From contig JAFDHS010000020.1 in assembly GCA_019308655.1 (NCBI GenBank), positions 1 through 14,491 on the forward strand: a stretch of DNA of 14,491 nt, given 5' to 3'. This document shows, in pieces, positions 1-6,677 of this stretch. The position numbers were made by a program, and so were the translations under genes. Below the pieces are notes generated by a model. It ran no database searches and was not told the origin of the DNA. It saw nothing but the letters and a program-made list of their open reading frames with translations. How positions within the stretch are numbered: position 1 is the first letter of the stretch; each line of letters starts with the position of its first letter. Origin of the DNA: Deltaproteobacteria bacterium. Its GTDB lineage: Bacteria; Desulfobacterota; Desulfobacteria; Desulfobacterales; JAFDHS01.

Positions 1-49
1 TCAGCACCTTTTTTATCACAGCTTCTTTCATTTCGATAGGGTATCCCAT
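1..49 (-). CDS. Transposase OrfA-like protein, N-terminal fragment (runs off the left edge)
   Basis: Only 16 codons are visible, beginning MGYPIEMKEAVIKKVL. The ATG is at 49-47, preceded by GAGGTGATTTT, a good ribosome-binding site. A short basic N-terminus of this kind (a Y-P pair, then an amphipathic helix rich in K and E) resembles helix-turn-helix OrfA transposases whose next segment would be a SxxELxxExGI-type helix, but that part lies beyond the edge. The call rests on this short match plus the context of an interrupted gene immediately to the right. It could be another HTH protein. Confidence 0.5.
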   Translation of the reverse strand, partial: MGYPIEMKEAVIKKVL

Positions 50-109
50 AAAATCACCTCAATGCCCCCGGTTTTGATTTTCAATTGAGGCGACATCTAT
101 CCTGACACA
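1..109 (-). mobile_element. 5' end of an insertion sequence (IS3/IS1-like orfA type), truncated by the window edge
   Basis: Read on the minus strand, the element appears to begin near 109 with TGTGTCAGGATAGATGTCGC, followed by a ~50-base leader, a ribosome site (GAGGTG) and the start of a transposase gene at 49. On its right it abuts codons of a CzcA-type pump with no start or upstream part, which is what an insertion within that gene would leave. The exact terminus is inferred from where the pump homology begins (about 111-114). The other end and any target duplication lie outside the window, so the family is only a guess from the transposase N-terminus. Confidence 0.55.
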
Positions 110-110
110 G

Positions 111-425
111 GGGGGTATTGCCGTGCAAAACGGTATGGTACTGGTGAGCTACTTTAATGACTTACGTGATAGAGGAAGAGAAATAAGTGAAGCTGTTTTG
201 GATGGCGCATTGCTTCGCTTGCGACCTGTTCTGATGACTGCGGCCACAACTGTTCTAGGTTTGCTGCCACTGCTTGTAGCCAGAGGAATTGGTGCTGAAG
301 TGCAACGTCCACTCGCCTCTGTTGTTATTTTTGGACTGACCACATCCACCATGCTCACTCTTTTTGTTATACCTGCTGTGTATAGTTGGATAGAAGGCTA
401 CAGTGAAAAAAGGAGGAAAATTTGA
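111..425 (+). pseudogene. czcA: CzcA-type heavy-metal RND efflux pump, C-terminal remnant (~104 codons)
   Basis: The frame carries the segment GIAVQNGMVLVSYFND, then a helix ending in RLRPVLMTA, then ATTVLGLLPLL and a final hydrophobic helix (TTSTMLTLFVIPAVYSWI). This is the last part of the inner-membrane pump of the metal-efflux RND family (CzcA/CusA), which normally has ~1000-1050 residues with 12 membrane helices. Everything before the AVQNG motif is missing and replaced by insertion-sequence DNA; an in-frame stop lies at 75-77. GTG at 123 could start translation, but the product would be only the last three or so helices and cannot pump. The stop TGA (423-425) overlaps the next gene's ATG, showing the original operon order. 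Confidence 0.8.
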
Positions 426-766
426 TGAAAAGAATTATTGCCGTCATCAAGTCCAATATGCTTGATGATGTTATTTTTGCTCTGCATAAGGTCGAAGATT
501 TTCCCGGCGCCACTATGACTGAAGTACGTGGAATGGGACGAGGGTTTCGAAGGTATGTCCAGGAAAAACGTCATTACTCTCCTTCCGGCTATCCGGCACA
601 AATCCGGATCGAAGTTGTTTGCTTAGATGCTCAAACAGAGGAAATTGTAAGTACTATTGAGCAGAGCGCTCGCACTGGAAAATCCGGAGATGGCAAAATC
701 TTTATTTCGCCTGTTGAGGAGGCTGTCCGTATTCGTACAGGTCAGCGAGGAAATGCAGTGATCTGA
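425..766 (+). CDS. PII-like signalling protein linked to metal RND efflux (PII-NG type)
   Basis: The 113-residue product has the PII fold landmarks: an N-terminal strand MKRIIAVIK, a T-loop region at about 36-57 (RGMGRGFRRY...RHYSPSGYP) and the C-terminal signature TGKSGDGKIFISPVEEAVRI at 84-103. PII proteins are trimeric sensors that bind nucleotides and control partners through the T-loop. A subgroup (PII-NG) is typically encoded beside heavy-metal RND pumps, which is exactly the context here. The T-loop does not match canonical GlnB/GlnK around the uridylylated Tyr, so a nitrogen role should not be assumed. The ATG at 425 is chosen over the in-frame TTG at 422 because AGGAGG lies about 8 bases upstream and the ATG overlaps the pump's stop codon. 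With the pump truncated upstream, its own promoter and partner are lost or altered. Confidence 0.85.
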   Translation: MKRIIAVIKSNMLDDVIFALHKVEDFPGATMTEVRGMGRGFRRYVQEKRHYSPSGYPAQIRIEVVCLDAQTEEIVSTIEQSARTGKSGDGKIFISPVEEAVRIRTGQRGNAVI

Positions 767-1201
767 GATTTTACCCCTGATTCTCACTCAGGGCATCTCA
801 AGGTTGAGCAAAAGATAAAAGAAGCTTTTGCTTTGGAGCGTATTTGAATATAGAAAACCTGGTACTCAGGGCCAGGTCAGAGCCAGAGGCTCTGCCATAA
901 AATAAGATAAAATTCCTTAGCTTACGGTAAATCCCCCTATGGGGGCAGCAAGCCTTTGGGTCAGGCTTCTCTCTGATGTTAACCTCAAGAATAAAGATAT
1001 GATGCTGGACTTTCAATGAAGATAACCCGGTGGGGTCATTTTTAAATGATAGCAAAGTGTTAGTTTTTTTAGGTTGACAAAGTTTTTTGGTTTGAATACA
1101 CATCATGTTTAAAAATGCCAAACTTGTCGTGAGGCAGAGGCGGAAAACTACGGGTCTTTTCTGAAAAAGACAGCCGGGTTGCACGGAAAATTATTCAGAT
1201 A
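767..1201. other. Intergenic stretch without a supported gene
   Basis: About 430 bases follow the PII-like gene. I see several small imperfect hairpins: CCCTGA/TCAGGG at 775-793, AGAGCC/GGCTCT at about 879-893, and AAGCCT/AGGCTT near 950-968. None has a T-run that would make it a clear terminator. A 128-codon minus-strand open frame here has no recognisable motif, no ribosome site and atypical composition, so it is not called. The segment may be eroded DNA. Confidence 0.5.
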
Positions 1202-1240
1202 AAAAAAGCCGGGCCGCCTTTTTGGCACTTCGGCTTTTTT
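1202..1240. terminator. Bidirectional hairpin terminator
   Basis: AAAAAAGCCG (1202-1211) pairs with CGGCTTTTTT (1231-1240), giving a 10-bp stem with A-run and T-run flanks. The 19-base loop can itself pair partly (GCC...GGC). It is shaped to stop transcription from either side and separates the metal-efflux remnant from the cassette region. Confidence 0.75.
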
Positions 1241-1303
1241 GATTTTATTACATTTTCAATGTTGGTTTGAAAAAGAAATTTCAGAACATATTGTGTGAAT
1301 TGC

Positions 1304-1321
1304 CAAGATTAAAGATTTGAC
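1304..1321 (-). repeat. Copy of a dispersed 18-base repeat (GTCAAATCTTTAATCTTG on the minus strand)
   Basis: The 18 bases here are the exact reverse complement of 11377-11394. A shorter form (GGGGTCAAATCTT) occurs at 6206-6218 and a related one in the hairpin at 12802-12830. Non-coding location and repeated use suggest a REP-like intergenic element. Confidence 0.55.
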
Positions 1322-1348
1322 TGCTAATCCGGTTCATAAATAGTCGTT

Positions 1349-1390
1349 GCACACGGACTCGTCGGCGAGCCGGTGTGCTTATTGTTGGGT
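1349..1390. other. attC-like hairpin with a cassette-boundary core, left end of the cassette array
   Basis: GCACACGGACTCG (1349-1361) and CGAGCCGGTGTGC (1366-1378) form an imperfect 13-bp stem with two mismatches. It is followed by GTTGGGT (1384-1390), which matches the integron core consensus GTTRRRY. No good left core (RYYYAAC) is visible upstream, so the site may be half eroded. The next gene starts 46 bases later, as expected inside a cassette. Confidence 0.45.
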
Positions 1391-1436
1391 TTCAAAAAAT
1401 TAACTACAGAAAAAACACATAAATAGGAGATAAGCC

Positions 1437-2504
1437 ATGAGTTTTGATGAGAAAATCGGGGAATTAGCAGAAAAAATTCCGTCTTTAATTGATCACTTAG
1501 AAACTGAAGAAGCCACAAAAAATGCTCTCATCATGCCTTTTATCGCAGCTCTTGGCTATGACGTTTTTAACCCTAAAGAAGTTGTTCCTGAATTTGTGGC
1601 GGACCATGGCACCAAAAAAGGTGAAAAGGTTGATTATGCCATTGTACAAAACAATGAAGTAATAATTTTAATTGAGTGCAAGCAGGCAAAAAGCAATCTC
1701 AGTGATTTAAACATGAGCCAACTTTATCGCTATTTTACTGTTACAAAGTCACGAATTGCTATTTTAACAAATGGCGTAAATTATTTATTTTTCTCTGACC
1801 TCGAAGAACCAAACAAAATGGATGTTAGTCCATTTTTAGAGTTGGACATGCTGAATTTGAGAAAGAATTTATTAGTTGAAGTAAAAAAGCTAGCAAAAGA
1901 AAAATTTGATCTTAATCGCATGCTGAGTACAGCAAACGAACTAAAATATACTTCTCAAATCAAAAAAATAATGTCGAAACAGTTTGAAAACCCAGATGAA
2001 AATTTTGTTAGATATTTCTTCAATGCAACCAATAGTGGATCTCGTTTCACGGCATCCGCCAAAGAAGAATTTACAGACCTTGTAAAGAAAGCATCTTTTC
2101 AATTTATCAATGAAAGTGTTAGCGATTTCCTTGATTCTGTCAAAGCTGTGCAAAAAGAAGGAGAAAAATCAGAAGAAGATCAAGAGTTAATGGAAAAATC
2201 AGACGGAATAGTAACTACAGAAGAAGAACTCGAAGGTTATCAGATAGTTCGAGCGATAGTTTGTCAGAAGATTGCTCCTAATCGGGTGGCACATCGTGAC
2301 ACAAAATCCTATTTTGGCATTCTTCTTGACGACAACAACAGAAAACCTATTTGCAGGCTTCGTTTCAATGCAAGTCAGAAATATATTGGCTTTTTCGATA
2401 AAGATAAAAAAGAAACACGTCATCCAATAAATGAAGTGACTGACATCTATCAATTTTCACAAAACCTTCTTGATAGCCTGAGCTTTTACGAAGAAAAAGA
2501 ATAA
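1437..2504 (+). CDS. HsdR-N-like (PD-(D/E)xK) restriction-type protein without a helicase
   Basis: The 355-residue product begins with a helical segment (1-40). The fold's active-site pattern follows: KVDYAIV with Asp66, a short hairpin, then IILIECKQ with Glu80 and Lys82 (E-x-K), and SQLYRYF at about 94-100. This resembles the nuclease domain at the start of type I restriction subunits (HSDR_N_2 family). The usual ATPase/helicase part is absent. Residues ~240-260 are a Glu-rich linker; 267-355 form a second domain (YQIVRAIVCQKIAPNR...) that I recognise only as recurring in stand-alone relatives. AGGAGA sits 7 bases before the ATG. The gene lies in its own cassette: a boundary core at 1384 precedes it and an attC begins 5 bases after the stop. 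Probable DNA-targeting or defence role by inference; the specificity is unknown. Confidence 0.8.
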   Translation: MSFDEKIGELAEKIPSLIDHLETEEATKNALIMPFIAALGYDVFNPKEVVPEFVADHGTKKGEKVDYAIVQNNEVIILIECKQAKSNLSDLNMSQLYRYFTVTKSRIAILTNGVNYLFFSDLEEPNKMDVSPFLELDMLNLRKNLLVEVKKLAKEKFDLNRMLSTANELKYTSQIKKIMSKQFENPDENFVRYFFNATNSGSRFTASAKEEFTDLVKKASFQFINESVSDFLDSVKAVQKEGEKSEEDQELMEKSDGIVTTEEELEGYQIVRAIVCQKIAPNRVAHRDTKSYFGILLDDNNRKPICRLRFNASQKYIGFFDKDKKETRHPINEVTDIYQFSQNLLDSLSFYEEKE

Positions 2505-2508
2505 CAAA

Positions 2509-2630
2509 ACTCAACAAAATGCTTCAGCCGACCCGCGAGCACGTGCGTTTTTTCGGAGTTAATCTAAGGCAATCTGCCCAGGAAAGTTGAGTGCCAAGGG
2601 TTGGCGGGTGGCTGAGCTCGGTCGTTCGGG
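2509..2630. other. attC recombination site
   Basis: The left core ACTCAAC (2509-2515) fits RYYYAAC. GCTTCAGCCGACCCGC (2521-2536) pairs with GCGGGTGGCTGAG (2604-2616) with the one-base asymmetry typical of attC inner arms. GTTCGGG (2624-2630) stands as a slightly off-consensus right core. The ~122-base length is within the normal attC range. It begins 5 bases after the stop codon of the HsdR-N-like gene, as in gene cassettes. Confidence 0.75.
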
Positions 2631-2659
2631 TTTGAAGAATAAAGTAAAGAGGGAGTAAA

Positions 2660-4477
2660 ATGGCTGAAGTAAGAACATTAAATTTTGATTACAACATTCC
2701 TGACCTACTCACTGACAAAATAGAGGTGTCCGATCCATATCAGAATTACAATTCGAGAGGCAATCCGACAAGTTTTGGTGTGGATTTAGATTTTCACGAA
2801 ATGCATCTGTCGAAGACGCTTAAATCAAGCGAATTTTATCTCCTGCGAGGCAAAATTGAAGATACGTTGCGTACCTGGGAAAGTAAATATCAACGGCACC
2901 TTGACAAGATTCATAAAGAAAATCGAGCGGAACATGTTGACGAATTAAATCAGGAGGCAAAAGAGGCGATCGAGTCTCTAAATAATATCCTCTCTCATAC
3001 ATTGAGTGTTGACGATACAGTTGACTGGGATGTCATTAAACGTAAGGATGCATTTAGAGTAAAACCTGTCAAACTCTTCAATGATGGCAATGTACCTGTT
3101 TTTATTAAATTCAATTCTTATGGCCGGCCAACTGAATTTCAAAAAATTCTCCCACCAGCAAAACCAATTTCTGAAAAAATACAATTCGAAAAAGTAAAGA
3201 ATGAGTATGGTTTTTTTAGCAGATTGTTTCTTGGAAGGAAGATAAAGAAAGATTTTGATAACAGTGTTATTCAAAGTAAAAAGCGTGAAGAACAGGCAAT
3301 AAAACAATGGGAAAAACAGATAGCAAAAACAGGCCAGGCCAATGTTTATCGGGAACGTTTATTTAATCAAGCGCTTGCTAAATTTGATAATAAAAAGAAA
3401 AAATTTGAAGAGGAAAAACAACGGGAGAATAATGCCCTAGAAAGCATCAAAGCTCGATATATAGAAAAAGACCCAAAAGCAATTGAAGAATACTGTGACT
3501 TAGTTTTAAACAGCTCTCAATATCCAGATTACTTTCCGCACAATTGGGTACTTGAATATAGAGAAGACAGTCGTATAGCAGTAGTTGAATATGACTTGCC
3601 TGCCCCAGACCAACTTCCAACGGTAGAATTTTACAAATATATCAAATCCCGTGATGAGGTTTCAGAGAAAGCCTTAACTCAGGCAGCACTGAAAAAACTT
3701 TACGATAGTGTTATTTATCAAATTTGCATTCGTACAATACATGAATTATTTGAAGCTGATGTTGTCAATGCTTTAGATGCGGTTGGGTTTAACGGGCTTG
3801 TAACCAACACAAATCTGGCAACGGGCATTGAAGATACAAAATTCATCATGTCGATAATGGCGAACAAAGACCAATTCATGGTCTTTGATTTAGCGCGGGT
3901 GGACCCAAAGGCAACCTTCAAACACATGAAAGGCGTAGCTGCCTTTAGCCTTGTCAATCTGACACCTATCCCTCCTATTCTTCAGTTAGACAAATCAGAC
4001 AAACGCTTTATTAGTGGTAGAAACGTAGTTGGCAATCTGGATGATTCTGTAAATCTTGCGGCAATGCATTGGGAAGACTTTGAACATTTGGTGCGAGAAC
4101 TATTCGAGAAAGAATTTACATCAAATGGTGGAGAAGTTAAGGTTACTCAAGCAAGCGCAGATGGTGGTGTTGATGCTATAGCTTTTGATCCTGACCCAAT
4201 CAGGGGTGGCAAAATTGTTATCCAAGCAAAACGATACACAAATGTGGTCGGAGTGGCCGCTGTGAGAGATTTATATGGCACTGTAATGAATGAAGGTGCC
4301 ACAAAAGGTGTATTGGTCACAACATCTGATTATGGCAAGGACTCCTATGAATTTGCCAAAGATAAACCTCTCACTCTTCTAAATGGCAGTAATTTGCTTT
4401 CATTGTTGGAGAAACATGGCCATAAAGCCCGCATTAATGTTACAGAGGCTAAAAAGATTTTAAATGCACAAAAGTAA
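2660..4477 (+). CDS. Large Mrr-type restriction endonuclease
   Basis: The 605-residue product ends with a clear Mrr-like catalytic domain (about 469-590). It opens with MHWEDFEHLVRELFEKEF, has DGGVDAIAF around 501-509 (acidic active-site residue) and IVIQAKRY around 519-526 (the Q-x-K variant), then VRDLYGTV and GVLVTTSDYG. Mrr-family enzymes cut DNA and are often directed against methylated DNA. The first ~465 residues are not a domain I can name. They include a long charged, probably coiled-coil stretch (~165-285) and a mostly alpha/beta part up to ~460. A GGGAG ribosome site precedes the ATG. An attC ends 30 bases upstream. No methyltransferase gene is adjacent, so a type IV-like or other defence nuclease is a fair inference. 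Confidence 0.8.
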   Translation: MAEVRTLNFDYNIPDLLTDKIEVSDPYQNYNSRGNPTSFGVDLDFHEMHLSKTLKSSEFYLLRGKIEDTLRTWESKYQRHLDKIHKENRAEHVDELNQEAKEAIESLNNILSHTLSVDDTVDWDVIKRKDAFRVKPVKLFNDGNVPVFIKFNSYGRPTEFQKILPPAKPISEKIQFEKVKNEYGFFSRLFLGRKIKKDFDNSVIQSKKREEQAIKQWEKQIAKTGQANVYRERLFNQALAKFDNKKKKFEEEKQRENNALESIKARYIEKDPKAIEEYCDLVLNSSQYPDYFPHNWVLEYREDSRIAVVEYDLPAPDQLPTVEFYKYIKSRDEVSEKALTQAALKKLYDSVIYQICIRTIHELFEADVVNALDAVGFNGLVTNTNLATGIEDTKFIMSIMANKDQFMVFDLARVDPKATFKHMKGVAAFSLVNLTPIPPILQLDKSDKRFISGRNVVGNLDDSVNLAAMHWEDFEHLVRELFEKEFTSNGGEVKVTQASADGGVDAIAFDPDPIRGGKIVIQAKRYTNVVGVAAVRDLYGTVMNEGATKGVLVTTSDYGKDSYEFAKDKPLTLLNGSNLLSLLEKHGHKARINVTEAKKILNAQK

Positions 4478-4482
4478 ATAAT

Positions 4483-4574
4483 AGCCCCGAACCAGGCGGT
4501 TCTCTTGACGTTAAGAACGCCCGAGGCCTGAGGCTTAAGTTTCTTGGTGGCGCAAGTGACCTTGATCGTTATGC
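4483..4574. other. Hairpin and core-like GTTATGC after the Mrr gene (candidate attC)
   Basis: GGCGGTTCT (4495-4503) and AGAACGCC (4514-4521) form a stem with one bulged base, extended by AGCC/GGCT outside. Forty bases on, GTTATGC (4568-4574) matches a right core seen in some chromosomal integron sites. A matching left core is not evident. It may be a diverged attC or simply a terminator plus a chance heptamer. Confidence 0.35.
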
Positions 4575-4590
4575 ATAAAAGAGGGAACAA

Positions 4591-5361
4591 ATGAACTGGA
4601 TATTAGTGTTAGCTGTAATTATTGCCGTTGCGGTAATTGCTTTAGCAAAGTTTAAAAAAGATGAGATGGGATCAGTAGATTACCCGAAAAAAAGTGAGGT
4701 GGAATTTACAGATTACCCGTATCAAAAAGCAGGCGTTCTGTTTACTCCAGCGGAACGTTCGTTTCTGGGTGTTCTCAATCAGGCTGTTGAGGAACGTGGC
4801 ATAGTTTTGGGCAAAGTCAGAGTTGCGGATGTCATGATCCCCAAAAAGAAAAAGGGATTATCTCCCAGCGAGCGGCAAAGGGCTTTCAATAAAATTTCTG
4901 CCAAGCACTTCGATTTCCTGCTGTGTAACAATAATGATTTGTCGGTTATTTGTGCCGTTGAGCTAAATGATAGCTCTCATCAGTCAAGGAATCGGCAAAA
5001 AAGAGATAAATTCCTTAAAGGGGCTTGTGGTGCTGCCGGCATACCCCTAATTCAAATTACCGTAAAATCAAGCTACGTCATAGACGAGGTCAAGCATCTA
5101 TTGGCACCTCATATTGGTGAGAAGAGAATGGCGGCACATGCTCCGCAAACTGAGCCGGAGGAAGCACTATCCAACGAAAAAATATGCCCAAAGTGTTCCT
5201 CGCCTATGGTGAAGCGGATCGCAAAAAAAGGAAGCAATGCGGGTAGTGAGTTTTGGGGTTGTACTGCCTTTCCAAAGTGCAGGTATGTCGAGGCAATAAA
5301 TGCTGACAATTACTTAACAACGGGCGCTATACTCAACAGGCCTCCCCGGATAAGAACCTGA
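4591..5361 (+). CDS. Membrane-anchored DUF2726 protein with topoisomerase-type zinc ribbon
   Basis: The 256-residue product has one N-terminal membrane helix (residues 2-20, mostly I, V, A and L). A DUF2726 domain spans about 50-172, with KVRVADV at 75-81, HFDFLLC at 106-112, ICAVELNDSSH at 120-130 and KRDKFL at 137-142. A four-cysteine ribbon (C199, C202, C224, C230) is of the kind found at the C-terminus of topoisomerase I. DUF2726 resembles the PD-(D/E)xK nuclease fold: D108 and E124 stand where catalytic acids would be, but activity is unproven. A GAGGG site precedes the ATG. The last ~18 residues lie in DNA with an attC-like right core (GCTATAC, 5326-5332), so the tail may be cassette-derived. 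A shortened relative of this gene lies at 9022-9130. Confidence 0.8.
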   Translation: MNWILVLAVIIAVAVIALAKFKKDEMGSVDYPKKSEVEFTDYPYQKAGVLFTPAERSFLGVLNQAVEERGIVLGKVRVADVMIPKKKKGLSPSERQRAFNKISAKHFDFLLCNNNDLSVICAVELNDSSHQSRNRQKRDKFLKGACGAAGIPLIQITVKSSYVIDEVKHLLAPHIGEKRMAAHAPQTEPEEALSNEKICPKCSSPMVKRIAKKGSNAGSEFWGCTAFPKCRYVEAINADNYLTTGAILNRPPRIRT

Positions 5362-5394
5362 ACTTTCACTACACAAGCGCAGAATTTATCCTAT

Positions 5395-5552
5395 CTCCTG
5401 AATTGGGGCGTCTAAATTTGCCCGTTGCTCTTGCTCGGTTTTTTGAGTTAAAGTCCTTTAAAGCAAGCAGGGGGATTAATTTTGACAGGTCCAAAAACCG
5501 AGTAAAAAATATAGTTCTAAAACGGCGTTTTTAGACACCCCACTCCTGAATT
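5395..5552. mobile_element. Small foldback element (MITE-like), 138 bp, with 10-bp flanking direct repeats
   Basis: The element body is 5405-5542. It starts GGGGCGTCTAAA and ends TTTAGACACCCC (+A), inverted repeats with one mismatch in 12. An inner pair, CTCGGTTTTTTG (5434-5445) and CCAAAAACCGAG (5492-5503), extends the symmetry. CTCCTGAATT stands directly on both sides (5395-5404 and 5543-5552), as a target duplication would. There is no coding capacity, so it would depend on a transposase elsewhere. Its family is not identified. Confidence 0.65.
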
Positions 5553-5623
5553 CAGGGCTTTGTTATGTTGTGCTAACTTACCCGGAGACTGGGCCTTGTA
5601 TGCTGTTTGAGATAATTTCGGTA

Positions 5624-5863
5624 ATAAAAATGGGTGCAGTTCGTAATATTTAAAAATAAAAATTTTGGCATCTAATAATAACAGTAAGTTACTGATTTAC
5701 TACCCCATTTACTATAGGTAGTAAACAGGTTTTTTTGCAATTTTTTGCACAGTTTGATGGTGTTCAGCACTTTTACCTTGGGAATTATATTTTTAACATA
5801 CTGATATTACTTTGTATTAAAAAACTCAAAATTTTAAATGAGACGAACTGCACCCAATAAAAA
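5624..5863. mobile_element. Small foldback element (MITE-like), 226 bp, with 7-bp target duplication
   Basis: The element body is 5631-5856. TGGGTGCAGTTCGT (5631-5644) and ACGAACTGCACCCA (5843-5856) are perfect 14-bp inverted repeats, and looser complementarity continues for about 10 bases inward. ATAAAAA flanks both ends (5624-5630 and 5857-5863). The AT-rich inside holds a hairpin (TTTACTACC/GGTAGTAAA, 5696-5725) and the palindrome CAGTAAGTTACTG (5682-5694), but no gene. The right duplication includes the A of the next gene's ATG, so the element landed immediately upstream of that gene. Confidence 0.75.
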
Positions 5864-6129
5864 TGAGTAAAAAATCAAAAAAAAGAAATAAACGACAACC
5901 TTCTCCACAGGTATACTGCGATGACTGTGGTGAATTGCTGGGTAGAGCATCGGCATATTATATTGAATCGTTAAGGGAACAAACTAACATGCCAAATCTT
6001 CCAGCGTTTTGCTGTAACTGTCGATTAAAAATAAAAAATAAATTGAAAGGTTACTGGTACGGTCTAAAGGAAGGTATAAAACCGCATAACAAGCGAATGA
6101 ACGCTGACCCAAAAAGCCGGGGCTTTTAA
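5863..6129 (+). CDS. Small zinc-ribbon protein of unknown function (cassette gene)
   Basis: The 88-residue product has a very basic N-terminus (KKSKKRNKR) and two cysteine knuckles (C19-x2-C22 and C50/C51...C53) that would bind one zinc. A Lys-rich segment follows. Such proteins usually contact nucleic acid, but no specific family is recognised. The last ~14 residues (NKRMNADPKSRGF) are encoded by the left arm of an attC-type site, a common consequence of a cassette gene reading into its recombination site. No Shine-Dalgarno is visible before the ATG; the DNA just upstream is the end of the 226-bp mobile element, so expression may be changed or lost. Confidence 0.55.
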   Translation: MSKKSKKRNKRQPSPQVYCDDCGELLGRASAYYIESLREQTNMPNLPAFCCNCRLKIKNKLKGYWYGLKEGIKPHNKRMNADPKSRGF

Positions 6130-6297
6130 CGCGTCACTAAAATTTGATGTTTTTGATTAGCTTTCTCATCACTGAAGGCGGTCAGGCTTTTTGAGTAGCC
6201 ATCTGGGGTCAAATCTTTTTCGCTTGGTTTTTGTCACGGAAAATTGCATACGCAATTTCCACACCCAAAAACGGCGGCTTAACAGTCGGCGTTAGCT
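6084..6297. other. attC site, apparently composite or interrupted
   Basis: The left arm starts with core GCATAAC (6084-6090), followed by AAGCGAATGAACGCTGACC. The right arm is the classic GGCGGCTTAAC (about 6273-6283), spacer, GTTAGCT (6291-6297). The two arms are not good complements of each other and are ~200 bases apart, longer than usual. A strong inner hairpin lies at 6238-6260. Between the arms sits GGGGTCAAATCTT (6206-6218), a piece of the dispersed repeat. This suggests fusion of two sites or an insertion. Confidence 0.6.
6224..6266. repeat. 43-base hairpin repeat inside an attC, copy 1
   Basis: This stretch matches 7420-7462 at 42 of 43 positions (T at 6234 versus G at 7430). It contains the near-palindrome GGAAAATTGC/GCAATTTCC around a short ATAC loop. 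GTTTTTG on the left and CCAAAAAC just to the right extend the stem. It is the central stem of the attC site. Confidence 0.8.
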
Positions 6298-6377
6298 GAT
6301 GCTTACATAATTTGTTGAAAAAACTATATAAAAAGGACGAAATAATAGTTTTTAAGAACACAACGGAGTACAAGCAC

Positions 6378-6629
6378 ATGGACAAATTAATGATAGAAAA
6401 AAAGTTATCAGAGCTTGAGAGAAAATTTGAATGCTTACAAGAACCTGTTTGTCAAGTTTTTGAAACCATTGAAAAATTAATGGATGAGACAAAGAACACA
6501 GAGAATTTGGAATTAATAGAATTTAAATTAGAACTATCAAAAATTTTGGGAGATTTTTACGAAAAAATGGTTGATGTTCATGATGAATTAATTAACGATG
6601 AAGAAAAAATAAAGAAAATGTTTGAGTGA
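6378..6629 (+). CDS. Small acidic helical protein, unknown function (cassette gene)
   Basis: The product is 83 residues from the ATG at 6378, chosen because GGAG lies 9 bases before it. The frame is open from TTG at 6312, which lacks a ribosome site. It is almost wholly helical and rich in E, K, L and D, with heptad-like spacing (LSELERKFECLQEPV, then ELIEFKLELSKILGDFYEK), so a coiled coil or helical bundle is likely. No catalytic motif or membrane segment is seen. It is bounded by cassette cores (GTTAGCT at 6291 and GTTAGCC at 6654), marking it as single-gene cassette cargo. Confidence 0.5.
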   Translation: MDKLMIEKKLSELERKFECLQEPVCQVFETIEKLMDETKNTENLELIEFKLELSKILGDFYEKMVDVHDELINDEEKIKKMFE

Positions 6630-6653
6630 AAAAATTCCGTTTATCTCGCACCT

Positions 6654-6660
6654 GTTAGCC
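6654..6660 (+). other. Cassette-boundary core GTTAGCC (attC right end, rest not recognisable)
   Basis: GTTAGCC lies 24 bases after the stop of the preceding small gene and 17 bases before the next start codon. It is a frequent right core of attC. There is no room for a full attC between the stop codon and this heptamer, so the site has been shortened or overlaps the coding region. Confidence 0.4.
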
Positions 6661-6677
6661 CAAAAAAGACAAGCAAT

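Noticed and set aside
775..793. CCCTGA/TCAGGG hairpin after the PII-like gene as its terminator
   Set aside because: Only a 6-bp stem and no T-run after it; the hairpin at 1202-1240 is far better.
798..1184. 128-codon open frame on the minus strand
   Set aside because: No ribosome site, no recognisable motif, odd composition, and it lies over several small hairpins; most likely a chance frame in non-coding DNA.
6312..6377. Upstream TTG start for the small helical protein
   Set aside because: No ribosome site before the TTG, whereas GGAG is well placed before the ATG at 6378.
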